Counted from the first letter of the stretch, positions 16,633-24,791 are shown. The stretch: DNA of 64,000 bases from Catenulispora acidiphila DSM 44928 (GCF_000024025.1 NC_013131.1:1302001-1366000), one strand, 5' to 3'. The notes: generated by a model from the sequence alone, not told the origin. Numbers and translations: made by a program.

Positions 16633-16911
16633 ATGCGGCTGACCATGCGACTCAGGGGGCAGCTGGCGGAGTTCGGCGGGTTGCCGGTGGCGGCGTATCC
16701 GCCGCATCCGGACGCGGCTTGGTTTCCGGGCGCGGCGGCGCCGCTCGCCGGCCAGCCGCCAGCGCACCTGCGGACGCTGGACCTGAGGCACCACTTCATC
16801 TCCGCCGAGATGCGGAACCGGCTGCGCGCCGCGTGGCCGGGCGTCGATATCGACCTGTCCCTTGCCCGAAGCGATTCCCCGAGACCCCGCGCTGGCGCGG
16901 TGGCGGAGTGA
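16633..16911 (+). pseudogene. Internally deleted STM4015-family remnant
   Basis: This open frame of 92 codons joins two ends of an STM4015 protein. Residues about 9-30 (GQLAEFGGLPVAAYPPHPDA) match the family N-terminus, and residues about 37-75 (LAGQPPAHLRTLDLRHHFIS followed by a MRNRLRAAWPGVDIDLS segment) match the last leucine-rich module; it even ends in the VAE shared by both intact copies. Roughly 220-230 residues of the middle are missing, and the frame is kept. It lies between copies 1 and 2, ten bases after one and two bases before the other. It may be translated as a mini-protein, but it is best read as a decayed third paralogue. Confidence 0.75.
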
Positions 16912-16913
16912 CC

Positions 16914-17885
16914 ATGTCTTTCTACGAGCACATCACAGAGTTCGCCGGTCGGCCGGTCGTGGACTTCCCCGCCGACCCCGCGCTGCCGACGCCGGCCGAG
17001 GCCGCCGATCCCGGCGCCGTGGCCTGGCGCCTCGACTGCAACAAGGACGGCGAGTACTTCGACCTCGACTTCCCCGACCTGCTCGCGGCGTTCCTCGAGC
17101 GGGTACCGAGTACCTGCGTCGAGGCGCTGGTCACCGGGCAGTGGCTGGAGTGGGGCGAGGACGACTGCACCGTCGTGCGCGATCTGGTCGCGGTCGCCGA
17201 CCGGCTGCCGGCGTTGCGGGCGCTGTTCTTCAATGACCTGATCGACGAGCAGAGCCAGCCGTCGTGGATCTACGTGCCGCAGGTGGGTCCGCTGCTGGAC
17301 GCCTTCCCGAACCTGGCTGAACTCTGGGTCCGCGGAACGCCCGAAGGCATGGTCAGTGCCGAGGGCATCAACCCTCTGATTCCAGCGACGAAACACGCCG
17401 CGCTGCGCAAGCTCGTCTTCCAGTCCGGCGGCCTGCCCGCCAGCACGGTCCGCGCCGTGGCCGAGTGCGAGTTCCCCGAGCTCACGCACCTGGAGATCTA
17501 CCTCGGCGACCCGAACTATGGCGGCGACGCGACCGTCGCAGACCTCGCTCCCCTCCTAGAAGCAGGACGCTTCCCCCGCCTGCGGCATCTCGGGCTGAAG
17601 GACTCCACGATCCAGGACGCCGTGGCAGCGGCAGTCGCGCAGGCGCCGGTCGTCGCGCAGCTGGAAACGCTGGACCTGTCCCTGGGAACGCTTGGCGACG
17701 AAGGTGCGGCGGCGCTGCTCGCCGGGCAGCCGCTCGACCACCTGCGCCGGCTGGACCTGAGCCACCACTACCTCTCGCCGCAGATGCAGAGCCGGGTACG
17801 GCAGGCGTGGCCGACCGTCGAGATCGACCTGTCCGACGCTCAGCGCGAGGATCGATGGGGTCGGTACATCGCGGTGGCTGAATGA
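16914..17885 (+). CDS. STM4015-family leucine-rich-repeat-like protein, copy 2
   Basis: A 323-residue paralogue of copy 1 with the same order of elements: MSFYEHITEFAGRPVVDFPADPALP at the N-terminus, VAWRLDCNKDGEYFD, then repeats FPNLAELWVRGT, HAALRKLVFQSGGLP, FPELTHLEIYLGDPNYGG, FPRLRHLGLKDS, LETLDLSLGTLGDEGAAALLAG and LRRLDLSHHYLS. It is the more typical family member at the N-terminus (the HITEFAGRPVVDF opening is family-like). ATG 16914 has GGAG at 16905-16908. Its stop overlaps the ATG of the ATP-grasp gene (ATGA), which ties it functionally to the enzymes downstream. Confidence 0.88.
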   Translation: MSFYEHITEFAGRPVVDFPADPALPTPAEAADPGAVAWRLDCNKDGEYFDLDFPDLLAAFLERVPSTCVEALVTGQWLEWGEDDCTVVRDLVAVADRLPALRALFFNDLIDEQSQPSWIYVPQVGPLLDAFPNLAELWVRGTPEGMVSAEGINPLIPATKHAALRKLVFQSGGLPASTVRAVAECEFPELTHLEIYLGDPNYGGDATVADLAPLLEAGRFPRLRHLGLKDSTIQDAVAAAVAQAPVVAQLETLDLSLGTLGDEGAAALLAGQPLDHLRRLDLSHHYLSPQMQSRVRQAWPTVEIDLSDAQREDRWGRYIAVAE

Positions 17886-18958
17886 GAGCCCTGAGCACCC
17901 CGACGTTCCCGCTGCGCTTCGCCGTCGTCGGAAACCCGGACAACCGCCGGGTGACGCTGTTCGCCGACGCCGTCCGCGAGGAAGGCTTGCCCGAGCCGCG
18001 GATCGTGCCGTGGCTCGACGTGCTGCGCGGCGACGCCGAGTTCCACTCCGGCGAGTTGGTCCGCGTCGACTCCCCAGGCGAGGACGCCGAGGTGACCCGG
18101 CTGCTGCGCGGCTCGGACGAGCCGATCGACATGTACCGCGTCGAGGGCACGCGGCAGTGGTATCAGGGTTTTGCCACAGTCCTGGAGAAGCTGGAGCACG
18201 CGATCGACGACGCCGGCGCGGCACGACTGTTCACCGCGCAAGGCGTGGCCACCGCCTTCGACAAGCAGGCGACGCACGCGCTACTGACCGACGCGGGTGT
18301 ACCCGTGCCGCCAGTCGCCGCACCAGACGGCACGGAGTCGGCGTTCATCAAGATCCGGCACGGCTCCTCGGCATCCGGCGTCGTCGCCATGACCGTGCGC
18401 GGTCCGCGGCGGCGCGCGGTGACCTCGGCCGAGCTGGTACGCACCGAGACCGGCATCGAGCTCTACAACTCGCTGACCGTCCGTACCTACCTGCGCGACG
18501 AGGACATCGACGACGTCCTCGCCGTCCTCGGACGCGACGGGCTCCACGCCGAGCGCTGGGTCCGCAAGCTGAGCATCGCCGGACGCGGCTGCGACCTGCG
18601 TGTCGTCACAATCGGCGGACGTGCCGCGCATGCCGTCGTGCGCACCAGCACGTCCCCGATGACGAACCTGCACCTTGGCGGACAGCGCGGCGATCTGGCA
18701 GCGTTCCAGGCACTGGTCGGAGAGAAGCGCTGGCTGACGATCCTCGACATCGTGGAGTCGGCGGCGGCGTGCTTCCCCGGCGTGCACTGCCTCGGGATCG
18801 ACGTGCTGCCCGGCGCCGACGGTCTCGACCGCATCGGCGAGGTCAACGCCTACGGCGACCTCCTGCCGAACCTCATGGGACTTCCGGGCACCCCCTGGGA
18901 AGGCGTCGGTACCTACCGCGCCCAAGTACGTTCGCTGATAGGCCGCCACGCACCATGA
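17882..18958 (+). CDS. STM4014-family ATP-grasp protein
   Basis: A 358-residue protein of the STM4014 family. After an N-terminal pre-ATP-grasp Rossmann-like region (FAVVGNPDNRRVTLFADAVREEG) comes an ATP-grasp body: TAFDKQATHALLTDAGVPVPP, FIKIRHGSSASGVVAM (the Lys and Gly-rich loop of the large ATP-binding loop) and, near the end, HCLGIDVLPGADGLDRIGEVNAYGDLLPNL, where Asp and Glu-x-Asn are the metal ligands. ATP-grasp enzymes join a carboxylate to an amine or thiol through an acyl phosphate, so this is the likely ligase of the cluster. The start overlaps the previous stop and the end overlaps the next start (ATGA at both), a fully coupled operon. Acceptor and donor are unknown. Confidence 0.88.
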   Translation: MRALSTPTFPLRFAVVGNPDNRRVTLFADAVREEGLPEPRIVPWLDVLRGDAEFHSGELVRVDSPGEDAEVTRLLRGSDEPIDMYRVEGTRQWYQGFATVLEKLEHAIDDAGAARLFTAQGVATAFDKQATHALLTDAGVPVPPVAAPDGTESAFIKIRHGSSASGVVAMTVRGPRRRAVTSAELVRTETGIELYNSLTVRTYLRDEDIDDVLAVLGRDGLHAERWVRKLSIAGRGCDLRVVTIGGRAAHAVVRTSTSPMTNLHLGGQRGDLAAFQALVGEKRWLTILDIVESAAACFPGVHCLGIDVLPGADGLDRIGEVNAYGDLLPNLMGLPGTPWEGVGTYRAQVRSLIGRHAP

Positions 18959-19779
18959 CCAGACCCAGCATGCACTCGATCGTCGGGAGTCACGACCTCC
19001 TGTTCGTCACCCTCGACACCCTCCGCCACGACGTCGCCGTCGAAGAACTCGCCGCCGGCCGCCTCCCGAACCTCGCCCGAGTCCTTCCCGACGGCTGGGA
19101 GCGGCGGCACACGCCGGGCTCGTTCACCTTCGCCGCGCACTCCGCGTTCTTCGCAGGCTTCCTGCCGACGCCGGACACGCCAGGGCGGCATCCGCGGTTG
19201 TTCGCCGCACGCTTCGGCGGCAGCGAGACCACAGCCGAGGACACCTGGGTGTTCGACGAGCCGGATCTGGTCGCCGGGCTGCGCAAAGCCGGGTACCGGA
19301 CCGTCTGCGTCGGGGGAGTGGGGTTCTTCAATCCGGAGAGCCGGCTCGGGCAGGTGCTGCCGGGTTACTTCGACGAGTCCCACTGGTCGGCGGCGACCGG
19401 CGTGACCGACCCGGATTCTTTCGCCCACCAGGTCGGCGTCGTGGAGCAGGTGGTCGCGGCGCAGCCGGAGGAGCAGCCGCTGTTCCTGTTCGTGAACGTC
19501 CCGGCTCTGCACCAGCCGAACTGGTTCTATCTCGACGGCGCGACCAAGGACGCCGGTGACACGCGCGCGTCGCACGCGGCGGCTTTGCGTTACGTGGACA
19601 CGCACATCGGGCGGCTGTTCACGCTCATGGCGGCGCGCCGCGCGTGCTTCACCATCGTCTGCTCCGACCACGGAACCGCCTACGGCGAGGACGGTCACGT
19701 CGGGCATCGCATCGGCCATGACGTGGTCTGGACGGTGCCCTATGCCGATTTCGTGCTGCCGAAGGGATATGAGGGCTGA
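18955..19779 (+). CDS. STM4013/SEN3800-family hydrolase (alkaline-phosphatase superfamily)
   Basis: A 274-residue cytoplasmic member of the alkaline phosphatase/sulfatase superfamily. It has the first metal Asp in LLFVTLDTLRHD (Asp21), a nucleophile region GSFTFAAHSAFFAGFLP with Ser56/Thr58 as candidates, and the second metal set in CSDHGTAYGEDGHVGHRIGH (Asp238, His239, His248, His251). There is no Cys-x-Pro-x-Arg formylglycine motif, so a sulfatase that depends on formylglycine is unlikely; phosphatase, phosphodiesterase or phosphotransferase chemistry fits better. No signal peptide. ATG 18955 overlaps the ATP-grasp stop, and its own TGA overlaps the next ATG (TGATG). Confidence 0.87.
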   Translation: MTRPSMHSIVGSHDLLFVTLDTLRHDVAVEELAAGRLPNLARVLPDGWERRHTPGSFTFAAHSAFFAGFLPTPDTPGRHPRLFAARFGGSETTAEDTWVFDEPDLVAGLRKAGYRTVCVGGVGFFNPESRLGQVLPGYFDESHWSAATGVTDPDSFAHQVGVVEQVVAAQPEEQPLFLFVNVPALHQPNWFYLDGATKDAGDTRASHAAALRYVDTHIGRLFTLMAARRACFTIVCSDHGTAYGEDGHVGHRIGHDVVWTVPYADFVLPKGYEG

Positions 19780-21116
19780 TGCTGAACGGTCCCTACGAGT
19801 CCTACGTGTACGCCTATCCGCACAAGACGGCGTATCGGCCGCTCGTGCCGAAGCCGCTGCTGTCCGACGTCTGGCGCGGCGAGGGTCGCGATGCGCTCTC
19901 CTTTTATACGCATATCCCGTTCTGTGAAGTCCGCTGTGGTTTCTGCAACCTGTTCACTCGAACCGGCGCGCCGGAGTCGCTGACGACGGCGTACCTCGAC
20001 GCTTTGGAACGGCAGGCGATCGCGGTCCGTGCGGCGCTGGACGAATCCGGTCCCGCGCCCCGCTTCGCCAACGCGGCGATCGGTGGCGGCACGCCGACGT
20101 ATCTGAGCCCTGATGAGCTTTCGCGGCTGTTCGACATCGCCGAGAAGGTGGTCGGCGTCGGTCTCGGCGCGATCCCGTTGTCCGTCGAGGCGTCGCCGGC
20201 GACCGCCACCCCCGACCGGCTGACGGTGCTCGCCGAGCGCGGGACGACGCGGCTCAGCCTGGGCGTGCAGAGCTTCGATGACGTCGAAGCCCGCTCGGCG
20301 GTGCGTCCGCAGAAGGCAGCTGACGTCTTCGCCGCTCTGGACGCCGTCCGCGCCGCCGACATCCCGGTGTTGAACGTCGATCTGATCTACGGCATCGAGG
20401 GGCAGACCCGCGAGTCTTGGCGGGCTTCCCTTCAGACAGCTTTGCGCTGGATGCCGGAGGAGATCTATCTCTATCCGCTTTATGTCAGACCACTGACCGG
20501 TCTCGGTCGACTGAACCTGAACCATGACGCCGAGTGGGACGCGCAGCGTTTGGATCTCTACCGCTGCGGCCGCGATTTCCTGCTGGAGAACGGCTACGAG
20601 CAAGTGTCCATGCGGATGTTCCGCCGCCTGGACGCGCCGGTCGTCGAGGGCGGCGAGGACTACGCCTGCCAGACGGACGGCATGATCGGTCTGGGCTGCG
20701 GCGCACGGTCGTATACCGCGTCGCTGCACTACTCCTTCGACTACGCGGTCTCGGCGTCGGAAGTGCGCGGGATCATCGACGAGTACGTTGCGACCACCGA
20801 CTTCAGCCGCGTCGAGGTCGGCTATCGGCTCGATGCGGATGAGCAGGCACGCAGGTTCCTGATTCAGTCGCTGCTTCAAGCGGACGGGATGGAGCGGGGC
20901 GACGCGGTTGAGCGCTTCAGTGCGGAGCTGGCGTTGCTGAACGACCGCGGCTTCCTGGAGTCGGTGTCGGATCGGGCATCGGCTTCGGCATCGGCTTCAG
21001 GAGCAGACGGTCGGCTGCGGCTCACCCCCGAAGGCCTCGCATGGTCCGATGCGGTCGGCCCGATGTTCTTCTCCGAGCAGGTGCGCGCCGCGATGCGCGC
21101 CTACGAGCTGAAGTAG
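19779..21116 (+). CDS. STM4012-family radical SAM protein (HemN/coproporphyrinogen-oxidase-like)
   Basis: A 445-residue radical SAM enzyme. The Fe-S motif is C49-x3-C53-x2-C56 in HIPFCEVRCGFCNLFTR, followed by the HemN-like AIGGGTPTYLSPDEL, LSVEASPATATPDRL and RLSLGVQSFDD. The C-terminal HemN-like domain is recognisable (YRLDADEQARRFLIQSLLQADGM). It resembles oxygen-independent coproporphyrinogen oxidase and HemW, but belongs to the cluster-specific STM4012 family rather than heme biosynthesis. It would use S-adenosylmethionine to generate a 5'-deoxyadenosyl radical; the HemN-type fold can also support methyl transfer with two SAM molecules. It begins inside the TGATG overlap with the hydrolase gene. 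The natural substrate is not known. Confidence 0.9.
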   Translation: MLNGPYESYVYAYPHKTAYRPLVPKPLLSDVWRGEGRDALSFYTHIPFCEVRCGFCNLFTRTGAPESLTTAYLDALERQAIAVRAALDESGPAPRFANAAIGGGTPTYLSPDELSRLFDIAEKVVGVGLGAIPLSVEASPATATPDRLTVLAERGTTRLSLGVQSFDDVEARSAVRPQKAADVFAALDAVRAADIPVLNVDLIYGIEGQTRESWRASLQTALRWMPEEIYLYPLYVRPLTGLGRLNLNHDAEWDAQRLDLYRCGRDFLLENGYEQVSMRMFRRLDAPVVEGGEDYACQTDGMIGLGCGARSYTASLHYSFDYAVSASEVRGIIDEYVATTDFSRVEVGYRLDADEQARRFLIQSLLQADGMERGDAVERFSAELALLNDRGFLESVSDRASASASASGADGRLRLTPEGLAWSDAVGPMFFSEQVRAAMRAYELK

Positions 21117-21123
21117 GGCCCTG

Positions 21124-22062
21124 ATGGAACTGTCGATTCTCTATCGCGGCCCGCTGGCGAGCTGCGACTACGACTGCGGCTACTGCCCCTTCGCCAAGCG
21201 TCGCGATTCGCCGGAGACGCTGCGCGCCGACCGCGCGGCGTTGGAGCGGTTCGTCGCGTGGGTCATCGCGCAATCCGAGGACCAAATCAATGTTCTGTTC
21301 ACGCCCTGGGGAGAGGGACTGACCCGGAGCTGGTACCAGCGCGCCTTGGTCGAGCTCAGCCGCCTCGATCACGTCGGCGAGGTGGCGATTCAGACCAATC
21401 TGAGTTCGCGGACCGCGTGGACGGCGGGCGCCGACCTGGATTCGCTGGCGCTGTGGTGCACGTACCATCCCGACCAGGTTTCTTACGAGCGCTTCCTCGG
21501 CCGCTGCCATGAGCTGCGGGATAGCGGCGTCCGCTTCAGCACCGGGATCGTCGGGCTGCCGGAGCACCTGGACGCTGCCCGGCGTCTGCGCGCCGACCTT
21601 CCCGACGATGTCTATCTGTGGGTCAACGCCGCCGAGGGACATACCTACACCGACGAGGAAGCCGAGCCCTGGGCCGAGATCGATCCGCTGTTCCCGGTCT
21701 CGCGCTTTCCCCATGCCTCGCAGGGGCACGCCTGCCGTGCGGGGGAGTCGGTCATCTCGGTCGACGGCGACGGCGAGGTCTACCGCTGCCACTTCGTCTC
21801 GCGCACGGAACCTACGGAGAGGCTCGGAAACCTTTACGACGGCTCATATCGCCAGGCGCTGCGGGCGCGTCTGTGCCCTCTGACCCAGTGCGACTGCCAC
21901 ATCGGCTACGTGCACATGCCGGAGCTCGGGCTCTACGACACGTTCGCCGGCGGGGTCCTGGCTCGGATCCCCGCCGGCGCGACTGTGCTCAGACCTGAAC
22001 CTGTGCTCAAGCCCGTACCTCTGCTCAAGTCTGCCGGAGCGGCTGGTACTCGTCCTCGGTGA
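21124..22062 (+). CDS. STM4011-family radical SAM protein with Cys-rich C-terminus
   Basis: A 312-residue radical SAM protein with the cluster motif C14-x3-C18-x2-C21 (SCDYDCGYCPFAKR) near the N-terminus. The C-terminal part adds Cys204 (HACRAG), Cys222 (YRCHF), Cys251, Cys256 and Cys258 (RLCPLTQCDCHIGYVH), a spacing reminiscent of SPASM/twitch auxiliary Fe-S clusters found in peptide-modifying radical SAM enzymes. That makes a protein or peptide substrate possible (inference). ATG 21124 starts seven bases after the STM4012 stop with AGGGCCCTG upstream. Its 3' end runs 38 bp into the convergent DUF6745-type gene. Last gene of the STM operon. Confidence 0.9.
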   Translation: MELSILYRGPLASCDYDCGYCPFAKRRDSPETLRADRAALERFVAWVIAQSEDQINVLFTPWGEGLTRSWYQRALVELSRLDHVGEVAIQTNLSSRTAWTAGADLDSLALWCTYHPDQVSYERFLGRCHELRDSGVRFSTGIVGLPEHLDAARRLRADLPDDVYLWVNAAEGHTYTDEEAEPWAEIDPLFPVSRFPHASQGHACRAGESVISVDGDGEVYRCHFVSRTEPTERLGNLYDGSYRQALRARLCPLTQCDCHIGYVHMPELGLYDTFAGGVLARIPAGATVLRPEPVLKPVPLLKSAGAAGTRPR

Positions 22063-23101
22063 GGCCGAAGGTCCAGGCGACGCCGGCCTTCGCGGTCAGC
22101 ATGCTGGGCGGCACGCGCAGGAAGTAGACGTTGAACGTGCCGTCCGGCTCCGGCGAGGAGTTCACCACCTCGACCAGGACGATGGACTCGTCGTCGCCCA
22201 TCGCGATCCGCCACAGCTTGCCGGCCTCGTCCTCCTGGACCGGCTGCGCGCCGGACTCCTTCAGGAAGCGCTCCGGCGTGTAGTGCTCGACCATGATCCG
22301 GCGCAGCTCGGCGTTCTCCTCCGCGCGGATGGTGTCCGGGCTGGTCGCGGCTAGGCGCCGGCCGAACTCCTCGGTCAGCGGAGTGCCGCGCCAGGAGTAC
22401 ACGGCGAAGCCGTCGGCGTAGACCAGCGCGGGTCCGTCGCCGTGGTGCAGCCGATCCTGGTCGTCCAGGCGGAGCGCGAGCGGGCGCTCGGTGAGGATGA
22501 CCGCGTTCTCGAACGGCCACCACCAGCCCGCCGAGCGCGCCATCCGGCCCAGGCCGCACGCCATGCCGGAGGCTTCGTAGAGCGGGAGCCAGGAGGCGTC
22601 GAACTGGCCGTGGACAGCGTGGGTCAGGGCGATGCGCAGGGCGGTGCGCTCGGCGATGTCCTCGGGATCGGCGTGCTCCTCCACGGCGGTGGCGATGCGC
22701 GCGATCAGGGTGCTGATCAGCGGGGCGAGGTCGCCGCACGCCGCCTGCCAGACCCGGCCGAACTCGCGCGGGCCGAGGCGTTCGGCGAGCCGGGCGCGGC
22801 CCACCGACCAGGTCAGGTCCCTGACACGGTCGCGCGCGGGGGCGCCGAGGCGCTCGGCGTCGGCGGCCACCAGGCGCGCGGCTTCCAAGGGGGAGCGGCA
22901 CCAGATGATCTCCGGCGGCGCCGAGTCCGGCAGGGACTCGGCGTAGAGCCGGAGCACCGTCTCCTCGGTCGCCTGCCGGTCGACAGCCTCGGTGGACAAG
23001 GCGATCGCGCGCCAGGCGTCCCGCGTGGCGGCGGCGACCGCGACGATGCCGTCGGCGGTCAGGTCGGGGTGCGGGGTCACGTCGATCGCGGTGGCCGGCA
23101 T
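22025..23101 (-). CDS. DUF6745-type protein of unknown function
   Basis: A 358-residue soluble protein. The middle and C-terminal parts resemble the DUF6745 family: GWWWPFENAVILTERPLALRLDDQDRLHHGDGPALVYADGFAVYSWRGTPLTEEF, then TIRAEENAELRRIMVEHYTPERFL and a beta-rich end (LWRIAMGDDESIVLVEVVNSSPEPDGTFNVYFLRVPP). The N-terminal half is helical and Ala/Arg/Glu-rich. No catalytic motif can be recognised. It starts at an ATG (complement of 23099-23101) that overlaps the stop of the small gene upstream, so the two proteins are probably made together. Family members often sit beside short proteins of the same kind. Confidence 0.75.
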   Translation of the reverse strand: MPATAIDVTPHPDLTADGIVAVAAATRDAWRAIALSTEAVDRQATEETVLRLYAESLPDSAPPEIIWCRSPLEAARLVAADAERLGAPARDRVRDLTWSVGRARLAERLGPREFGRVWQAACGDLAPLISTLIARIATAVEEHADPEDIAERTALRIALTHAVHGQFDASWLPLYEASGMACGLGRMARSAGWWWPFENAVILTERPLALRLDDQDRLHHGDGPALVYADGFAVYSWRGTPLTEEFGRRLAATSPDTIRAEENAELRRIMVEHYTPERFLKESGAQPVQEDEAGKLWRIAMGDDESIVLVEVVNSSPEPDGTFNVYFLRVPPSMLTAKAGVAWTFGLTEDEYQPLRQT

Positions 23102-23445
23102 CAGTCCGCCACCACCCGGAACGAGCGCAGCGCGCTGGGCTCGTACTCGCGCTGGCGGACCACCTTGAACCAGCCCTCCGGCAGCGGGATCGTGCCGTGC
23201 TCCTCGTGCACGACCTTGCCGCCGTACGGCAGGAACACGTACGCCGGCTCGCTCTCGCTCGGGGCGGGGTAGAAGTCGCCCTCGTCCCGGGTGGCGACCA
23301 GCGCGTGCGCGTGGCCGGTGCTCTCCCCGAGCGCCAGCACCATCGACTCGCGGGGGCGGCGGTTCTTCGGCCCGGCGGCGCGCGCCCCTTCCGGGACCGC
23401 GCTCTCCGTGACCGGCACGATCAGTACGTCTCCTTGGCGGTACAC
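23101..23445 (-). CDS. Small conserved hypothetical protein, coupled to the DUF6745-type gene
   Basis: A 114-residue beta-rich protein starting MYRQGDVLIVPVTES and containing VLALGESTGHAHALVATRDEGDFYP, YVFLPYGGKVVHEEHGTIPLPEGWFKVVRQREYEP. The GDVLIxPV start, GE-x-TGHAH core and EEHGxIPLxxG-x-F/Y motif recur in short bacterial and phage proteins; the clustered histidines look like a cupin-type metal or ligand site (inference). The GTG start at 23445 has an excellent GAGGAGG upstream (complement of 23451-23457). Its stop overlaps the next gene's start (ATGA). No function is assigned. Confidence 0.75.
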   Translation of the reverse strand: MYRQGDVLIVPVTESAVPEGARAAGPKNRRPRESMVLALGESTGHAHALVATRDEGDFYPAPSESEPAYVFLPYGGKVVHEEHGTIPLPEGWFKVVRQREYEPSALRSFRVVAD

Positions 23446-23620
23446 GGCCCCTCCTCTTTCCGTGGTCCGGTGGCAACGGGACTCACGCTAGAGGGGGGTA
23501 CTGACACCGGCGGCGAGCGGGCGCGGACCGCCCGGAAGATCACCTGACGGCCGTCTTGTGCCCATCCAGGCGTTGCCGAAAGGTTACCCGCCGGGGCGGC
23601 CGGACCCCTTCCGCCGCGAC

Positions 23621-23645
23621 AATATTTAGTTTACTTTACTGACGA
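23621..23645. promoter_or_regulatory. AT-rich candidate operator/promoter upstream of the ROK kinase gene
   Basis: The 284-bp gap between the divergent small gene and the ROK gene is GC-rich except for one abrupt AT block at 23621-23640 with AGTTTACT (23628-23635) followed by TTACT. Such an island in a 70% GC genome commonly marks a promoter or repressor site. The rest of the gap shows no gene or stable hairpin. Whether the ROK repressor at 31034-32233 acts here is unproven. Confidence 0.3.
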
Positions 23646-23729
23646 ACTCGCACGGCGCTTCACCCGAGCTTCACCGGCACCCTCCCAAGCCTCGCCCGCA
23701 CGGCACGACATCCCTCCCGAGGAGGACGC

Positions 23730-24686
23730 TTGCTTCCGCCCGTAGTGCTGGGAATCGACTTCGGCGGCACCAAGACCGCCATGGCGGTCGCCGAGCCCAC
23801 CCCCGGCCCCCGCCTCGGCGCGGCCACCGTTCCGACCCACGCCGCCGAGGGCGGCCGGGCCTCGCTCGGCCGCGGCCTGCGCGCCGCGCGGGCGCTGCTG
23901 GACCGGGTCGCCCCGGGGCGCGAGCCGATCGCGGTCGGCGTCTCGACCATCGGGATCCCCCGGGACTCCGGCGTCGACCTCGCGCCGAACATCCCCGGGT
24001 GGGCCGATCTGGCGCTGGCCAAGGAGATCCAGGCGGCCTTCCCCGCCTCGGAGGTCCGGGTCGAGACCGACGTCAAGGCCGCCGCCCGCGTGGAGGCCGT
24101 CGAAGGCGCGCTGCAGGAAGCCGACCCGGGGCTGTACCTCAACCTCGGTACCGGTCTGGCGGTAGCCATCGTCACCAAGGGCGAGGTCATCGCCGGACGC
24201 AACGGCGCCGCCGGGGAGATCGGCTACAACCTGCGCCGGCTGGCCGACGTCGGGCTCGCGGCCGGACACCGCTCGATCCTGGAGGACCAGGTGAGCGGGA
24301 TCGGTCTGCTGGCCCGCGCCAAGGAGATCCACCCGGACGCCACCGGTGCCAAGGACCTGTTCGCCGCGGCGAGCCTGGACCCGCGCGCCGCCGACATCCT
24401 CCGGGAGTTCACCGACGAGCTGGCGTTCCACCTCGTGAACCTGGCCATAGCGGTGGACCCGGCACGGATCGCGGTCGGCGGCGGGATGGTCCGCTCCTGG
24501 CCGGTGCTGTACGCGCCGCTTCGCCGTGCGCTGGACGCCGCCGTGCCGTTCCCGCCGGAACTGGTGCAGGCCGCGTTCCCCTTCGACGCCCCGCTAGCCG
24601 GTGCTTTGACGCTGGCCCGGGCCGCCGTCCGGGAGGCGGCTCTGGCCGCTCCCGCCGAATCCTCCACGACCTCAACAACCCCCTGA
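23730..24686 (+). CDS. ROK-family sugar-kinase-like protein (glucokinase-like)
   Basis: A 318-residue ROK protein without a DNA-binding domain. It has the phosphate-binding loop VLGIDFGGTKTAMAV, the region NIPGWADL, VRVETDVKAAARVE with the catalytic-base Asp, LNLGTGLAVAIV and AAGEIGYN. ROK kinases phosphorylate hexoses such as glucose, allose or N-acetylhexosamine. Unusually, the Cys-rich zinc motif (normally HxxxxxxxxxCxCGxxGCxE) that follows AGEIGH is absent: the sequence after GEIGYN has no cysteine. TTG 23730 has GGAGG at 23721-23725. It lies just upstream of the uptake operon and may phosphorylate the imported sugar, or may have become a sensor. Confidence 0.82.
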   Translation: MLPPVVLGIDFGGTKTAMAVAEPTPGPRLGAATVPTHAAEGGRASLGRGLRAARALLDRVAPGREPIAVGVSTIGIPRDSGVDLAPNIPGWADLALAKEIQAAFPASEVRVETDVKAAARVEAVEGALQEADPGLYLNLGTGLAVAIVTKGEVIAGRNGAAGEIGYNLRRLADVGLAAGHRSILEDQVSGIGLLARAKEIHPDATGAKDLFAAASLDPRAADILREFTDELAFHLVNLAIAVDPARIAVGGGMVRSWPVLYAPLRRALDAAVPFPPELVQAAFPFDAPLAGALTLARAAVREAALAAPAESSTTSTTP

Positions 24687-24734
24687 TGACACCCGTCTAG
24701 CTCCTGGGCGAATATCAGGGACTTCGCAAGGCCC

Positions 24735-24791
24735 GCACCAAAGCACCACCGCACCAAAGCACCACCGCTCGACAAGCACCACCGCACCACC
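24735..24791 (+). repeat. C-rich, G-poor direct repeats in the leader of the ABC-transporter operon
   Basis: GCACCAAAGCACCACC occurs twice in perfect tandem (24735-24750 and 24751-24766) and a third variant GCACCACCGCACCACC is at 24776-24791. The entire gap from 24725 to 24845 is rich in C and A and poor in G, unlike its surroundings, with no stable stem. C-rich unstructured RNA is the hallmark of Rho-utilisation sites, so Rho-dependent attenuation ahead of the operon is possible (inference). Confidence 0.6.

Noticed and set aside
18955-19779. Formylglycine-dependent sulfatase
   Set aside because: The superfamily metal ligands are there, but there is no Cys/Ser-x-Pro-x-Arg motif, so the active site is of the Ser/Thr phosphatase kind.
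19779-21116. hemN or hemW (heme biosynthesis radical SAM)
   Set aside because: The fold and CxxxCxxC motif match, but gene context (STM4011-4015 cluster) and the divergent body point to the STM4012 family.
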